Position numbers and translations under genes: made by a program
Shown here: positions 34,129 to 42,318 of the stretch, piece by piece
Numbering within the stretch: the stretch's first letter is position 1
How the letters are laid out: every line of letters starts with the position of its first letter
Notes under the pieces: generated by a model
What the model was told of the DNA's origin: nothing
Database searches by the model: none
What the model saw: the letters and a program-made list of their open reading frames with translations, nothing else
DNA from: Acidobacteriota bacterium
Lineage (GTDB): Bacteria > Acidobacteriota > Blastocatellia > Pyrinomonadales > Pyrinomonadaceae
Direction: 5' to 3'
NCBI GenBank assembly: GCA_003223025.1
Contig: QHXR01000017.1
Coordinates: 48,659 to 112,658, forward strand
Length of the DNA: 64,000 bases

Positions 34129-34602
34129 TTACGCTGCCGCGCCGTGGGCTGCGAACATCTTATCCAGTGCGGTTTGAACCACGCTGATGCCGAACTCGCC
34201 GGCCGCACGCGTCTTCAGTTTTCCCTCCGCGTCGAATAAGTAATAAACCGGAACCCAGCCTTGCTCATTTAGAAATGCATCCTTGAGCTTGTGCAGACTG
34301 TCGATCGCCGTTGGCTCGGTGATATTGTTCGCCCTCATGGCTTCATTCACCGTGTCGAGATCCGTATCCGCCTCGTATCGCGGCATGTGGATGGCGACGG
34401 TTTCCAAGCCGAGCGGCTCGTACTTCTTTATCAGCTCCTGAAGCTGCGGCATCTTGTCTTTGCAGATCCCGCACGACACCGCCCAGAAGTGAACGAGCGT
34501 CGGCTTCCCCTTGATATGTTCTTGCGTGTCTTCCAGCGAGCCGTTGAACCAAGTCGTCGCTCCATCGAGCTCCGGCATCGCATCTCCAATTCTCATTGGC
34601 AT
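34129..34602 (-). CDS. Thioredoxin-fold (TlpA/AhpC-TSA-like) protein
   Basis: A 157-aa protein beginning MPMRIGDAMPELDGATTWF. The active site is FWAVSCGICKDKMPQL (CGIC). The remainder shows the TlpA-like EQGWVPVYYLFDAEGKLKTR with the cis-Pro region. It has no signal peptide, so it is probably cytoplasmic. The start at 34602 (or 34596) is chosen because the longer frame is translated repeat. It lies downstream of the 2-Cys peroxiredoxin gene, a plausible reductant partner. Confidence 0.82.
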   Translation of the reverse strand: MPMRIGDAMPELDGATTWFNGSLEDTQEHIKGKPTLVHFWAVSCGICKDKMPQLQELIKKYEPLGLETVAIHMPRYEADTDLDTVNEAMRANNITEPTAIDSLHKLKDAFLNEQGWVPVYYLFDAEGKLKTRAAGEFGISVVQTALDKMFAAHGAAA

Positions 34603-34618
34603 AATTTTTTGTATTTCG

Positions 34619-34686
34619 GAATTGGGATTTCGGATTTGGGATTTCGTACGGCAAAATCCGCAATCCGAATTCCCAAATCCCAAATC
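34619..34686. repeat. Palindromic ATCCGCAATCCGAA-type element
   Basis: GAATTGGGATTTCGGATTTG and AATCCGCAATCCGAATTCCC are inverted arms of the dispersed short-repeat family also seen in truB. It lies between the peroxiredoxin and the thioredoxin-fold gene. Confidence 0.8.
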
Positions 34687-34698
34687 AGTTTAGTTTAC

Positions 34699-35280
34699 TC
34701 AGACCTTCAGATTTTCCTGGCCCGGTTTCCAATCAGCCGCACACAGACCGCCGGTCTGCAATCCCTGCAGCACGCGAAGCGTTTCGTCGACCGAGCGTCC
34801 GATGTTCAGATCGTGAACGACCGAGTACTGGAGCACGCCCTCCGGATTGATGATGAACAGACCGCGAAGAGCGATGTTCGCTTCGTCGACGAGAATGTTG
34901 TACTGGCGTGCGAGCTTGCCGCCTACGTCCGATGCGATCGGATATTTAACACCCGAGATCCCGTTCTGGTCCACCGGAGTCTTCAGCCACGCACGATGCG
35001 AATGCACCGAGTCGGTCGAGACACCGACTACCTCAGCTCCGACACCATTGAGCTCTTCGAGGCGATCCGAGAAATGGATCAACTCGGTCGGGCAGACGAA
35101 CGTAAAGTCGAGCGGATAGAAAAGCAGAATGAGCCATTTGCCCTTGTAGTCCGAGAGCTTTACGTTCTCTTTCAACGTTTCGATATTCTTCGTCGAAGGC
35201 ATGTTGAAGTCCGGTGCCGGCTGGCCGACCTTTGCGATCGTCGTCGTGTTTTCAGTTGCGGTTCCTGTTGCAGTTGACAT
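34699..35280 (-). CDS. Typical 2-Cys peroxiredoxin (AhpC/Prx1 type)
   Basis: A 193-aa protein. Peroxidatic C63 is in LDFTFVCPTELIHF and the resolving Cys near 181 in QTGGLCAADWKPG, the Prx1/AhpC arrangement. It reduces hydrogen peroxide and alkyl hydroperoxides. It lies just downstream of the perR-like gene, separated by a palindrome of 64 bases, and is probably controlled by it. Its Shine-Dalgarno, AAGGAG, is 14 bases before the start. Confidence 0.94.
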   Translation of the reverse strand: MSTATGTATENTTTIAKVGQPAPDFNMPSTKNIETLKENVKLSDYKGKWLILLFYPLDFTFVCPTELIHFSDRLEELNGVGAEVVGVSTDSVHSHRAWLKTPVDQNGISGVKYPIASDVGGKLARQYNILVDEANIALRGLFIINPEGVLQYSVVHDLNIGRSVDETLRVLQGLQTGGLCAADWKPGQENLKV

Positions 35281-35309
35281 GTTTGTTTTGTTCTCCTTGT
35301 TTAACTTAA

Positions 35310-35373
35310 ATTCACCGCCGAGACGCAGCGAAGCGATTCCGATTTCTCTGCGTCTCCGCGTCTCGGCGGTTAA
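35310..35373. repeat. Palindrome (ACCGCCGAGACGCAG)
   Basis: ACCGCCGAGACGC (35313 on) and GCGTCTCGGCGGT (ending 35370) form the ends, with a second partial GCGTCTC echo inside. It separates the perR-like and peroxiredoxin genes. Confidence 0.75.
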
Positions 35374-35376
35374 ACT

Positions 35377-35778
35377 TTATTTCGCGCAGTCGGGACAGAG
35401 TCCTCGAAGCGTAAACTCGATCGACTCGGGTACGAATTTCGAATACTTTGCCGCCTTCTTGACCAACTTTTTCGGAAGCTCCATCTCGATATCGACGAGC
35501 TTGTTGCATTTAGTGCAGATCGCGTGATCGTGCCGATGCGTCATTCCGTCAAAGCGGCTCGCACCGTTTCCGAAGACGATCTCAGCGATGTGCCCGGCTC
35601 CCTTCAAATATCGAAGCGAGTTATAAACTGTTGCGAAACTAATGCTCGGCAAGCGATCCTTCGCCGTCACAAAAACCTCGTGTGCCGTCGGATGCTCTCT
35701 CGCATCGCGGATCACCTGGAGCACGACTTCACGCTGTTTCGTCAATCCTAATTCCTGAATGTTTGTCTGAGTCGTCAT
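35377..35778 (-). CDS. Fur-family transcriptional regulator, PerR type
   Basis: A 133-aa regulator. The winged helix is ELGLTKQREVVLQVIRDARE and SFATVYNSLRYLKGAG. The regulatory metal region is HRHDHAICTKCNKLVDI, and the structural zinc comes from CTKC plus CPDC near the C-terminus. Together these are PerR-like, and the operator upstream is a PerR-type box. It would repress the peroxiredoxin operon and its own gene, released by peroxide-driven oxidation of iron-binding His. Confidence 0.9.
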   Translation of the reverse strand: MTTQTNIQELGLTKQREVVLQVIRDAREHPTAHEVFVTAKDRLPSISFATVYNSLRYLKGAGHIAEIVFGNGASRFDGMTHRHDHAICTKCNKLVDIEMELPKKLVKKAAKYSKFVPESIEFTLRGLCPDCAK

Positions 35779-35789
35779 CTAAGTTGGAT

Positions 35790-35820
35790 TTAGAATAATT
35801 CTAATTGTAATTCTTGTCAA
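35790..35820 (-). promoter_or_regulatory. Sigma-70 promoter with overlapping PerR-type operator
   Basis: On the minus strand TTGACA (35815-35820) and TATTCT (35792-35797) are separated by exactly 17 bases. TTAGAATAATTCTAA at 35790-35804 is a perfect 7-1-7 inverted repeat, the classical Per-box layout, and covers the -10 element. It lies 12 bases before the perR ATG, so autoregulation by occlusion is the straightforward reading. Confidence 0.88.
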
Positions 35821-35837
35821 GTGCGATTTGATGTTCA

Positions 35838-35919
35838 TTCTTGTTCCGTGTATTCCGTGTGTTCCGTGGTCCGGCCACTCACCCAACCACGGAATACACA
35901 GAACACACGGAACAAAGAA
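35838..35919. repeat. Palindromic element of the TTCCGTGGTCCGG / ACCACGGAA family
   Basis: TTCTTGTTCCGTGTATTCCG (35838 on) and the complement ending at 35919 are inverted copies of a CGTGT-TTCCGTGGT sequence, related to 19849-19997. Confidence 0.8.
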
Positions 35920-35978
35920 GGAAAGGCGGGTGCGAACGAAAATCCTTGGAGCTGTAACACGAGAAAAAACAATCCAAC

Positions 35979-36013
35979 AAAAAATCCCGTCCGTGGCATG
36001 AACGGACGGGATT
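35979..36013 (-). terminator. Intrinsic terminator of the sigma-factor cluster
   Basis: An 11-bp perfect stem ATCCCGTCCGT / ACGGACGGGAT (35984-35994 and 36002-36012) followed on the minus strand by a T run. It lies about 70 bases past the 347-aa gene's stop. Confidence 0.85.
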
Positions 36014-36084
36014 CGGATTGTAAGGCAATCATTCTCTTAGGAGGAGTAATTTTTGGACCTTACAACACTTGTAAAAACTAATCT

Positions 36085-37128
36085 CTACGGCTTCGTCTTC
36101 GTGACCGCGGTTGCGGGTTTTGCTGCGGTGGCGGGAGCTGCCTTCTCCACCCAAACCGCTTTCGTCGGGGTTGTCGCAATCGTGTACGCACCCGACGGTT
36201 CCGTGATCACCTTATAGCCGTTCGGCACCGTAAAGAGCGACGAGTCAGGCTCGCTGCGAACGATATTCGTCAGCCGATACGTCTGCTCGCCGAATCTCGG
36301 ATCGTTGTGCTTCGACATTACGACCAACTGGAGCTCCTTCGAAAACCATTTCTCATACGTGATCTCGATCGGACGCTCGTTGCCGATCGCATCTGCCGGG
36401 ATCGTCGTGACTGTTCGCGTACCTTCTGCTTCAACGCCTTCGATGTTCTGAGTTCCGAGATTCTCGGTTCGCTTTTCCCAGTTCGAATTAGATGTTCCGA
36501 ACGCATAACTCATTCCCTCGCCTCCGACACTGACGAGTTGTCCGGAGAGCGCTCGCGGAGCGACGAGAGCGCGAGTCGCAACGGTGGCCTTGATCTCTTC
36601 GCGCACTTTCTCCGAAATGACCGCGTTTTGACCGGAACCCCTACCGGCAGCAACGACGGCCTGGACTTCGGCTTGCGCCTTTTCGGAAAGAGCCGGCGCC
36701 TCGACAGGGCTTGTCGTCACTACATTAGTACCCGTTACGATCCTGATCTCGCTTTGCGGACGATAGATCATCTGTCTCGTAGTCTTCATGTTCGGATCGA
36801 TCGAGTATCGGAAACCGCCGACCGGATCGATAAGCGTTACGCCTTGTCCGTATGTGTACATCGAGCCGAGCATACCGCCCGAACCCGACTTCATCTCACG
36901 CCGAAATTGGCCTTCGCTGTTTCGATACAACTTGCTCGACGAGCTTCGTACGATCCGATTTCCATCGGCGAGCGTCTGCACACTTTCACTGATCGCTTCA
37001 GCCGAAAACGGCGCGTTCTTGATCGTACCTTCAGAACTCGCGGCGATCTCAGCCAGAACTTTCGCGTCCTGTGCGTTCGCAATGACGCCGCATAAGACGA
37101 ACATCACAACTGTCAAAATGATCTTCAT
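36085..37128 (-). CDS. Secreted hypothetical protein, 347 aa
   Basis: A signal peptide (about 1-19, ending ANA) precedes a soluble, mostly beta-rich protein (QTLADGNRIVRSSSSKLYRN, GVTLIDPVGGFRYSIDPNMK). It ends with an Ala/Thr/Lys/Pro-rich tail. No recognised family, though similar secreted proteins are frequent in acidobacteria. It is the last gene of the cluster headed by the ECF sigma factor, 21 bases after the putative anti-sigma gene, so it may be a target or an envelope sensor. Confidence 0.78.
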   Translation of the reverse strand: MKIILTVVMFVLCGVIANAQDAKVLAEIAASSEGTIKNAPFSAEAISESVQTLADGNRIVRSSSSKLYRNSEGQFRREMKSGSGGMLGSMYTYGQGVTLIDPVGGFRYSIDPNMKTTRQMIYRPQSEIRIVTGTNVVTTSPVEAPALSEKAQAEVQAVVAAGRGSGQNAVISEKVREEIKATVATRALVAPRALSGQLVSVGGEGMSYAFGTSNSNWEKRTENLGTQNIEGVEAEGTRTVTTIPADAIGNERPIEITYEKWFSKELQLVVMSKHNDPRFGEQTYRLTNIVRSEPDSSLFTVPNGYKVITEPSGAYTIATTPTKAVWVEKAAPATAAKPATAVTKTKP

Positions 37129-37149
37129 AACTCTCCTAAAAAAAGCAAA

Positions 37150-37809
37150 TTATTTAACAACACGAACAGCACGTGTGACGCCGTCACTTCCGACAAGCAG
37201 ATCTGCCCGAACAGTCTCAGACTCATTCTCGAGCGGAAGATCAAAACCCATCGCAAATAGCGAAGCACGTGAAATATCTACACGAACGATGCGGCCCCCG
37301 CGTTCCGTTTCGTTCGGATCGCCGGCGTATGACAGAGCATAAAACTCGTTCTGGTCATCGACTTGCCGCGCGGAAATCGGTCTCGCACGCATCGCGGATC
37401 GCTCCGCCTGTCGAGGCATTGAGATCCGTTCCGATCGAACCGGTGCGGTTTCGCGAACCGACGGTCGGTCGACAACCAAATTATCGGGTCGAAGAAAATG
37501 TCCCGGTTCGTCTGTCTTAACCGGCTGTGGATCCGATTTACCGGCAACCTGAACGGGCTTCGATCTCAAACTAAAAAAAGCGAACGAAGCGATGGCGATA
37601 AGTAAGATTGTGCCTGCGGCCGCAAATCCCGGTCGCATAATACCTGTCGCGCGATTCTTACCCCTTGTCTCGGTCGAGATGCGTCGACGAACTCCATCGA
37701 ACAGATCGGGTTTCGCCACGATCTGATCAATATTCTGAACACGTATCGAACCGGCCTTTATGACAGCCTTTCCGATCTCATCAAGTTTTTCGTTATCAAG
37801 TCTTCGCAT
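37150..37809 (-). CDS. Single-pass membrane protein, possible anti-sigma factor
   Basis: A 219-aa protein. The start is ATG at 37809 with GGAAA upstream, rather than the TTG further out. A cytoplasmic N-terminal part of about 55 residues is followed by a transmembrane helix (AAGTILLIAIASFAFFSL, near 65-83) and a periplasmic part rich in Arg, Ser and Pro ending in a small beta domain (LLVGSDGVTRAVRVV). No ZAS zinc motif is visible. The arrangement after an ECF sigma gene is that of an anti-sigma factor; this is an inference from position and topology. Confidence 0.7.
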   Translation of the reverse strand: MRRLDNEKLDEIGKAVIKAGSIRVQNIDQIVAKPDLFDGVRRRISTETRGKNRATGIMRPGFAAAGTILLIAIASFAFFSLRSKPVQVAGKSDPQPVKTDEPGHFLRPDNLVVDRPSVRETAPVRSERISMPRQAERSAMRARPISARQVDDQNEFYALSYAGDPNETERGGRIVRVDISRASLFAMGFDLPLENESETVRADLLVGSDGVTRAVRVVK

Positions 37810-37851
37810 CAATGATTTCCAATTCAAAAGACGAATTCCAGCAGGCCGGGG

Positions 37852-38535
37852 TTACATCAATTTCTTCAACACCCGCCGCAGTATATTTCTGGCCCGCCAT
37901 GCTTTTATCTTGACCTTCGACTGCGACCATCCGGTCAGATCGGCGATCTCGGCGACGCTCATGTCATCCGCATATAACATCTGCAGCAGCGCACGCTCAT
38001 CACCGGGCAGACGCGATAGAAGTTTGTCGGCGAGGTCGCGATCTTGCGCGAGCTGTTCGGCGTCCGCCGCGTCGCTTGTGGCGATGCCGGCGAGCGATTC
38101 GATCTCGCCGTCGCTAAGCTCGCAGCAGAGATGCTCGGGACGCCGCTTGCTGCTTCGAAGTGCGTCGAAGGATGCGTTTGCCGTGATCCGCGCGAGCCAA
38201 CTCGCAAGCGAGAGCTCGTGTCCGCCGCGAAACTTAGAAAGCTCGACAAAAGCTTTCGCAAAACTTATTTGGATTATTTCTTCGATCTGCTCTGGCCGTC
38301 GAAAGTAACGGCCGGCAACAAGTCCGACCATTCGCTTGTGACGATCGAAGACCTGTTCGAATGCGGTCTCGTCTCCTGCGAGAACGAGCTCAACCAACTG
38401 AGCATCCGTGCGCTCAAACCGAACCGTCCCGACATTCATGTCATCATCGGCACGGGTAATGAGATTCTCGTTTTGCAACGCGGTTGGATAACTGCTCATT
38501 TTTATCGACAAATAAATGAGGACCGTCATCGTCAA
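37852..38535 (-). CDS. RNA polymerase sigma factor, ECF (sigma-70 family)
   Basis: A 227-aa protein. Region 2 is seen as LVELVLAGDETAFEQVFDRH, then EEIIQISFAKAFVELSKF and SLASWLARITANASFDALR. Region 4 is LPGDERALLQMLYADDMSVA and TGWSQSKVKIKAWRAR. The first 35 residues are probably not all translated (internal ATG codons at 38499 and 38439). It heads a cluster with a membrane protein and a secreted protein, a common ECF layout. Confidence 0.9.
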   Translation of the reverse strand: MTMTVLIYLSIKMSSYPTALQNENLITRADDDMNVGTVRFERTDAQLVELVLAGDETAFEQVFDRHKRMVGLVAGRYFRRPEQIEEIIQISFAKAFVELSKFRGGHELSLASWLARITANASFDALRSSKRRPEHLCCELSDGEIESLAGIATSDAADAEQLAQDRDLADKLLSRLPGDERALLQMLYADDMSVAEIADLTGWSQSKVKIKAWRARNILRRVLKKLM

Positions 38536-38627
38536 TGACGGACTCCGCCGAAAACCGGTTACGAGAAATTTGTTGGGCCTCCTGCAAAGGTTACGTGCGT
38601 GACAGGAGAAAGTTTAGAATGCGCGGA

Positions 38628-39749
38628 TCATTTAGCGGACGTAACGGCGACTTTACGCCGAGCCTCGACCAGAAGGCCGGAACGTCTCGAAGTGACTTGT
38701 ATGTTGCGCTCGGATGGCGTTCCGTTTGAGATCGGAACTTTCGGGATATACGTAACGGCGTAGCTCGCATCGATCATCTTTGCGATGAGCGCGGTCTTGT
38801 CGATCATCTCGTCAAGGGTTTCGGGATTCACCGCCGTTCCGTTCGTACTGTCGGCAAGCGCGTCGAGCTGCCTTTCGCTGTTTTGGAGATCGGCCTTTCT
38901 GTTTCGAAAGGTCTTCAACTGTTTTCGATCAAGGTTGATCGATTTCGCTTTCGGCGCCGTCGCGACGTCGCGTACTCCGTTCGGCATCGTCCCCGCAACT
39001 TCCGGTGGCATCGCCATCGGCGGCGCTGAATTGCTCACAGACTTTGTCCGCGGCGCAATGTCTGCAACTTCGAGACGCGAATAGCTGATCACATGAACGC
39101 TGATATCCGTCGCGATCATTCGTTGGATCGCCTGCCGTTTCGCCGCGTCGCCATTCATCGTATCCGTACCATCACTGATCAGGACAAGATGTTTGTTCTC
39201 CAGCGGATTCTTCGAAAAGAAATCGCGGGCGAGGTTAAGTGCATCCGCGAAAACGGAGCTGCGTCCGAAATTTGTTCGACCGACAATCTTTGAAGCCTCT
39301 ACTTTATCCGTCGTCCATTCCCCGACGATCTCCGCCTTGTCGCTGTTTTGCATTATCGCGATCGAATCGTTGGCGTTTAGAGCCGCGATCAGCGCCCGTG
39401 CTGTCCTTCGAGTCTGATCAAGATTCTTGACCTGACGCTGCTCGCCGCCTGTATCGAGCACGATGATCACGCTCGCAGGAATTCGACGCACGCTGCTCGG
39501 CTGGTGCAGGATGTTGTTCTCGGTGATGACGAGATCAGACTCTTTTACATCCTCGACAAACTTACCGGCTTGATCGAACGCGACAACATTGAGCTTTATT
39601 TCTTCGGTCTCGACACGTTCGGTGTCGTCGTCATGAACCGGCGGCGTCGGTGTCGCCTGCGGTACCCGGCGGCTCTGGGCGGATGTGATCGCGGGAAGTC
39701 CCAGCAGCAGAAGCAGGAGCAAAACGAAGCACACTCGATCACATTTCAT
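38628..39749 (-). CDS. Secreted VWA-like protein with degenerate MIDAS
   Basis: A 373-aa protein. The signal sequence is very hydrophobic (VCFVLLLLLLLGLPAITSA). It is a paralogue in style of the VWA protein at 29870: EEIKLNVVAFDQAGKFVEDV and the VWA fold beginning SVIIVLDTGGEQRQV. The MIDAS DxSxS is DTGGE here, so metal binding is probably lost. ISDGTDTMNGDAA and a long Ala/Pro/Met-rich insertion follow. No function can be assigned. Confidence 0.82.
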   Translation of the reverse strand: MKCDRVCFVLLLLLLLGLPAITSAQSRRVPQATPTPPVHDDDTERVETEEIKLNVVAFDQAGKFVEDVKESDLVITENNILHQPSSVRRIPASVIIVLDTGGEQRQVKNLDQTRRTARALIAALNANDSIAIMQNSDKAEIVGEWTTDKVEASKIVGRTNFGRSSVFADALNLARDFFSKNPLENKHLVLISDGTDTMNGDAAKRQAIQRMIATDISVHVISYSRLEVADIAPRTKSVSNSAPPMAMPPEVAGTMPNGVRDVATAPKAKSINLDRKQLKTFRNRKADLQNSERQLDALADSTNGTAVNPETLDEMIDKTALIAKMIDASYAVTYIPKVPISNGTPSERNIQVTSRRSGLLVEARRKVAVTSAK

Positions 39750-39778
39750 AAATACCTTCCAGACCTAGGATGTCGCCA

Positions 39779-40814
39779 TCATAACACCGGATGCTTCTGG
39801 ACGAACCTGACAAGATTGACAGCATAGTCGCGAAAGTTCGGACAGGTGATTCCTTGACCTTTCAGAAGTTCGCTCGCTTCGGACGTATCGTAACTCTGCG
39901 AAATGAAGAAGTAAGGCACGGCGTAATGCGGCAAGCCAGTCAGCGGCGGCGAGATTCCAAGCATCAGAAAACGCTCGACGATCGAAGGCGGCGGCGTGAT
40001 AACGGAATGTTTTTTGGAAAGTTGTTCGGCAAGGACGTCAAATAGCTGCGCCGTGGTAAGCGGATCCGGATCCGCCAATGCGATCGTTTTGCCGATCGCC
40101 TTCTCGTCGGTCGATAGTGCGGCGATTCCCTCGACGACGAAATCCACCGGTACGAGATTCAGCCGGACATCCCGATTGCCGACGTTCACAAGCCGCAATA
40201 GTTCCGGAGCTTTTCGAAGATACTGGATCAGATAATAGATTCCGTCGTACTTCACCGTCTTACCCGTTTGCGAATCGCCAACGACGACCGACGGCCGGAA
40301 GATCGTCACCGGAAGCTCCGATCTCAATGCTTCGACTTCCGGTTCCGCGATATACTTCGTCTCCTCGTAATTATTTCGAAAGCCGTCTTTTTCCGGCGAC
40401 GTAACAAGTCGAGATGTAATTGTAGCGGCGCAGGTTCGGGAGCTTGCGGCAGAAATCGTTTACGTTGCGCGTTCCTTCAAGATTCACACGGAACGCGGTC
40501 TCTTTGTCGACCGCGAGATCATAGACTGCGGCCAGATGAAACACCGAGGTTATCTCTCCACTAATATCGTTCAGATCTTCATCCGAGATCCCGAGGTGCG
40601 GAAGCGTGATGTCGCCCTCGATGAGCGCGAAATTTTCAAGCGGAGTTCCCGTCCCCGCGGCGATGCGTTCGATCGCGTCGGTGGCTTTCTCTACGAATTG
40701 AGATTGGACAAGAAGAAAGAATTGTTTCTCCTCCGTCGCGAGCCGCTCGACGAGTCGCTCCGCGATAAAGCCGGGAAACCCGGTGAGAAAAATGGTTTCG
40801 GTAAAATCAGCCAT
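39779..40814 (-). pseudogene. Extended SDR / thioester-reductase-like NAD(P)-binding protein, frameshifted
   Basis: The N-terminal part (147 codons from 40814) has the Rossmann motif FLTGFPGFIAERLVERL, VFHLAAVYDL and YISTCYVAGK, then runs into a stop. In another frame the protein continues with GFRNNYEETKYIAEPE, containing the catalytic YEETK, and then ELPVTIFRPSVVVGD to the C-terminus at 39779. Removing one A from the run opposite 40388-40392 restores AGKDGFRNNYEETKY. The whole would be about 345 aa, of the male-sterility/fatty acyl-CoA reductase-like SDR type. Frameshift or sequencing error are both possible. Confidence 0.82.
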
Positions 40815-40857
40815 TATCTTGATTCTAGCGTGCGAGGTTAAGAGTGCAAGCGCCTTT

Positions 40858-40989
40858 TCAGAGTGCGCGATTCATCGCGTTGACGCGGCTGTTCAGAGTG
40901 CGCGATTCATCGCGTTTCGCGGCTGTGCCGCCTGACGAGCGAAAGGGCTTTGCGGCATCATCTGACGCGATGAATCGCGCACTCTGAAC
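40858..40989. repeat. GTTCAGAGTGCGCG-family palindromic element, copy 1
   Basis: Two direct copies of TTCAGAGTGCGCGATTCATC (40858 and 40892) are followed by an inverted copy ending at 40989, so the element has one and a half repeats. The interior (GCGGCTGTGCCGC and similar) is partly shared with copy 2 at 42189-42315. Confidence 0.88.
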
Positions 40990-41009
40990 TGTGCTACGAT
41001 TTTTGTGAC

Positions 41010-41198
41010 GTGAGCGAAGCAACCGAAATACAAAGCGAACTCGACATGCCGATGTGGTCTGTCGTTTCATTCGACGCATGCGAAGCATCGGGCCTCACGT
41101 ATCACGCCGCAGTGAAGATGATGGCGGAGAAAGAATCCGTCGGCGTGTATGGACTCTGCATCGTCACCGACGAAACTGCTTCGCGCGTTCGGACTTAA
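41010..41198 (+). CDS. Small hypothetical protein, 62 aa
   Basis: Begins at GTG 41010, directly after the palindromic element. The sequence MSEATEIQSELDMPMWSVVS, then FDACEASGLTYHAAVKMMAE, is protein-like with one Cys pair far apart and no motifs. Its stop overlaps the convergent quinone oxidoreductase stop by 4 bases. No family recognised; it may be real because the reading frame fills the gap precisely. Confidence 0.5.
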   Translation: MSEATEIQSELDMPMWSVVSFDACEASGLTYHAAVKMMAEKESVGVYGLCIVTDETASRVRT

Positions 41199-42184
41199 CT
41201 AAACTCCAAAACAACTTTCCCGAAACTCTCATTCGATTCCAGGTGTTCGTGCGCCGCTGCGACGTCATGAAAATCAAAAACTTTATCGATGTTTGGTTTC
41301 ACACTTCCGGCCGCGAGAAGTGGGACGACGCTTATCGCGAATGCGCGGGTCGCGTTCGCTTTTTCTTCGGTCGAACGCGCACGCAAAACTGTGCCGATCA
41401 ACGTCAGGCGTTTCGATAAAGCGATCCCGAGATTGAATTGCGCGCTTGAGCCTGCGGTCATTCCGACAAGCAGCAATCGTCCCTTCATCGCAAGACTTTT
41501 CAGATTTTGTTCGAAGTACGCACCGCCGACGAGATCGAGGATGACATCGATTCCGCGGCCGCCGGTTTTCGCGAGAATGTCTTCGGCGAAGTTCGGTTCG
41601 CGAGCGACAACTATTCCGTCATCCAAACCAAATTCACGACAGCGTTCGAGCTTGTCCTCCGTTCGCGAAGTTCCGATGACGCGATGTCCGGAGGCTTCTG
41701 CCAACTGCAGTGCGGCGAGTCCGACACCCGAGCCGACGGCGTGAACGAGCAACGTCTCTTCGCCCTTGATCCCGCCCTGCGTGAAAACCGCGTCGTGCGC
41801 GGTGATGAACGCCTCGGGAATCGCGGCGGCTTCGGTGAACGTCAGATTGTTTGGAATCTTTGTGAGAAGTCGATGATCGATCTTTAGAAATTCGGCCTGT
41901 GCTTCGCCCGCAGTTATTCCGAAGATGCGTTCGCCCGCTTTGAGATCTGCGACATTCGATCCGGTCTCCACGACTTCGCCCGCGAATTCGAGGCCAGGAA
42001 TGTTTGGCGAGTAGCCAGCCGGCGGCGGATAGTGACCGCGGCGTTGCAAGAGATCCGCACGATTCAATCCCGCTGCTTTGACGCGAACGAGAACCTCATC
42101 GCCTTCGGGTTTTGGAGGATCGGGAAGCTCGCGGATCTCGAGATTCTCTGCGCCTCCGAATTCTTTGATGTAGACGGCTTTCAT
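41195..42184 (-). CDS. NAD(P)H:quinone oxidoreductase (zinc-less MDR family)
   Basis: A 329-aa zeta-crystallin/QOR-like protein. The GroES-like N-terminus is VYIKEFGGAENLEIRELPDP, then NRADLLQRRGHYPPPAGYSP. The Rossmann motif is LLVHAVGSGVGLAALQLAEA. No zinc-ligand Cys pattern is present. It reduces quinones or enals with NADPH. It is flanked by two copies of the GTTCAGAGTGCGCG element. Confidence 0.92.
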   Translation of the reverse strand: MKAVYIKEFGGAENLEIRELPDPPKPEGDEVLVRVKAAGLNRADLLQRRGHYPPPAGYSPNIPGLEFAGEVVETGSNVADLKAGERIFGITAGEAQAEFLKIDHRLLTKIPNNLTFTEAAAIPEAFITAHDAVFTQGGIKGEETLLVHAVGSGVGLAALQLAEASGHRVIGTSRTEDKLERCREFGLDDGIVVAREPNFAEDILAKTGGRGIDVILDLVGGAYFEQNLKSLAMKGRLLLVGMTAGSSAQFNLGIALSKRLTLIGTVLRARSTEEKANATRAFAISVVPLLAAGSVKPNIDKVFDFHDVAAAHEHLESNESFGKVVLEFS

Positions 42185-42188
42185 ATTT

Positions 42189-42315
42189 GTTCAGAGTGCG
42201 CGATTTATCGCGTTTGCGCGGCTATGCCGCAACAAAAGGGAATACGGTGAAAGGCAAAATCGTTCCGATCAATGCGGCACAGCCGCGCAAACGCGATAAA
42301 TCGCGCACTCTGAAC
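42189..42315. repeat. GTTCAGAGTGCGCG-family palindromic element, copy 2
   Basis: The arms of about 42 bases, starting GTTCAGAGTGCGCGATTTAT and including CGCGTTTGCGCGGCTATGCC, are almost perfect inverted copies. The loop is unrelated to copy 1 or 3. It sits between the efflux operon end and the quinone oxidoreductase start. Confidence 0.9.
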
Positions 42316-42318
42316 CAA

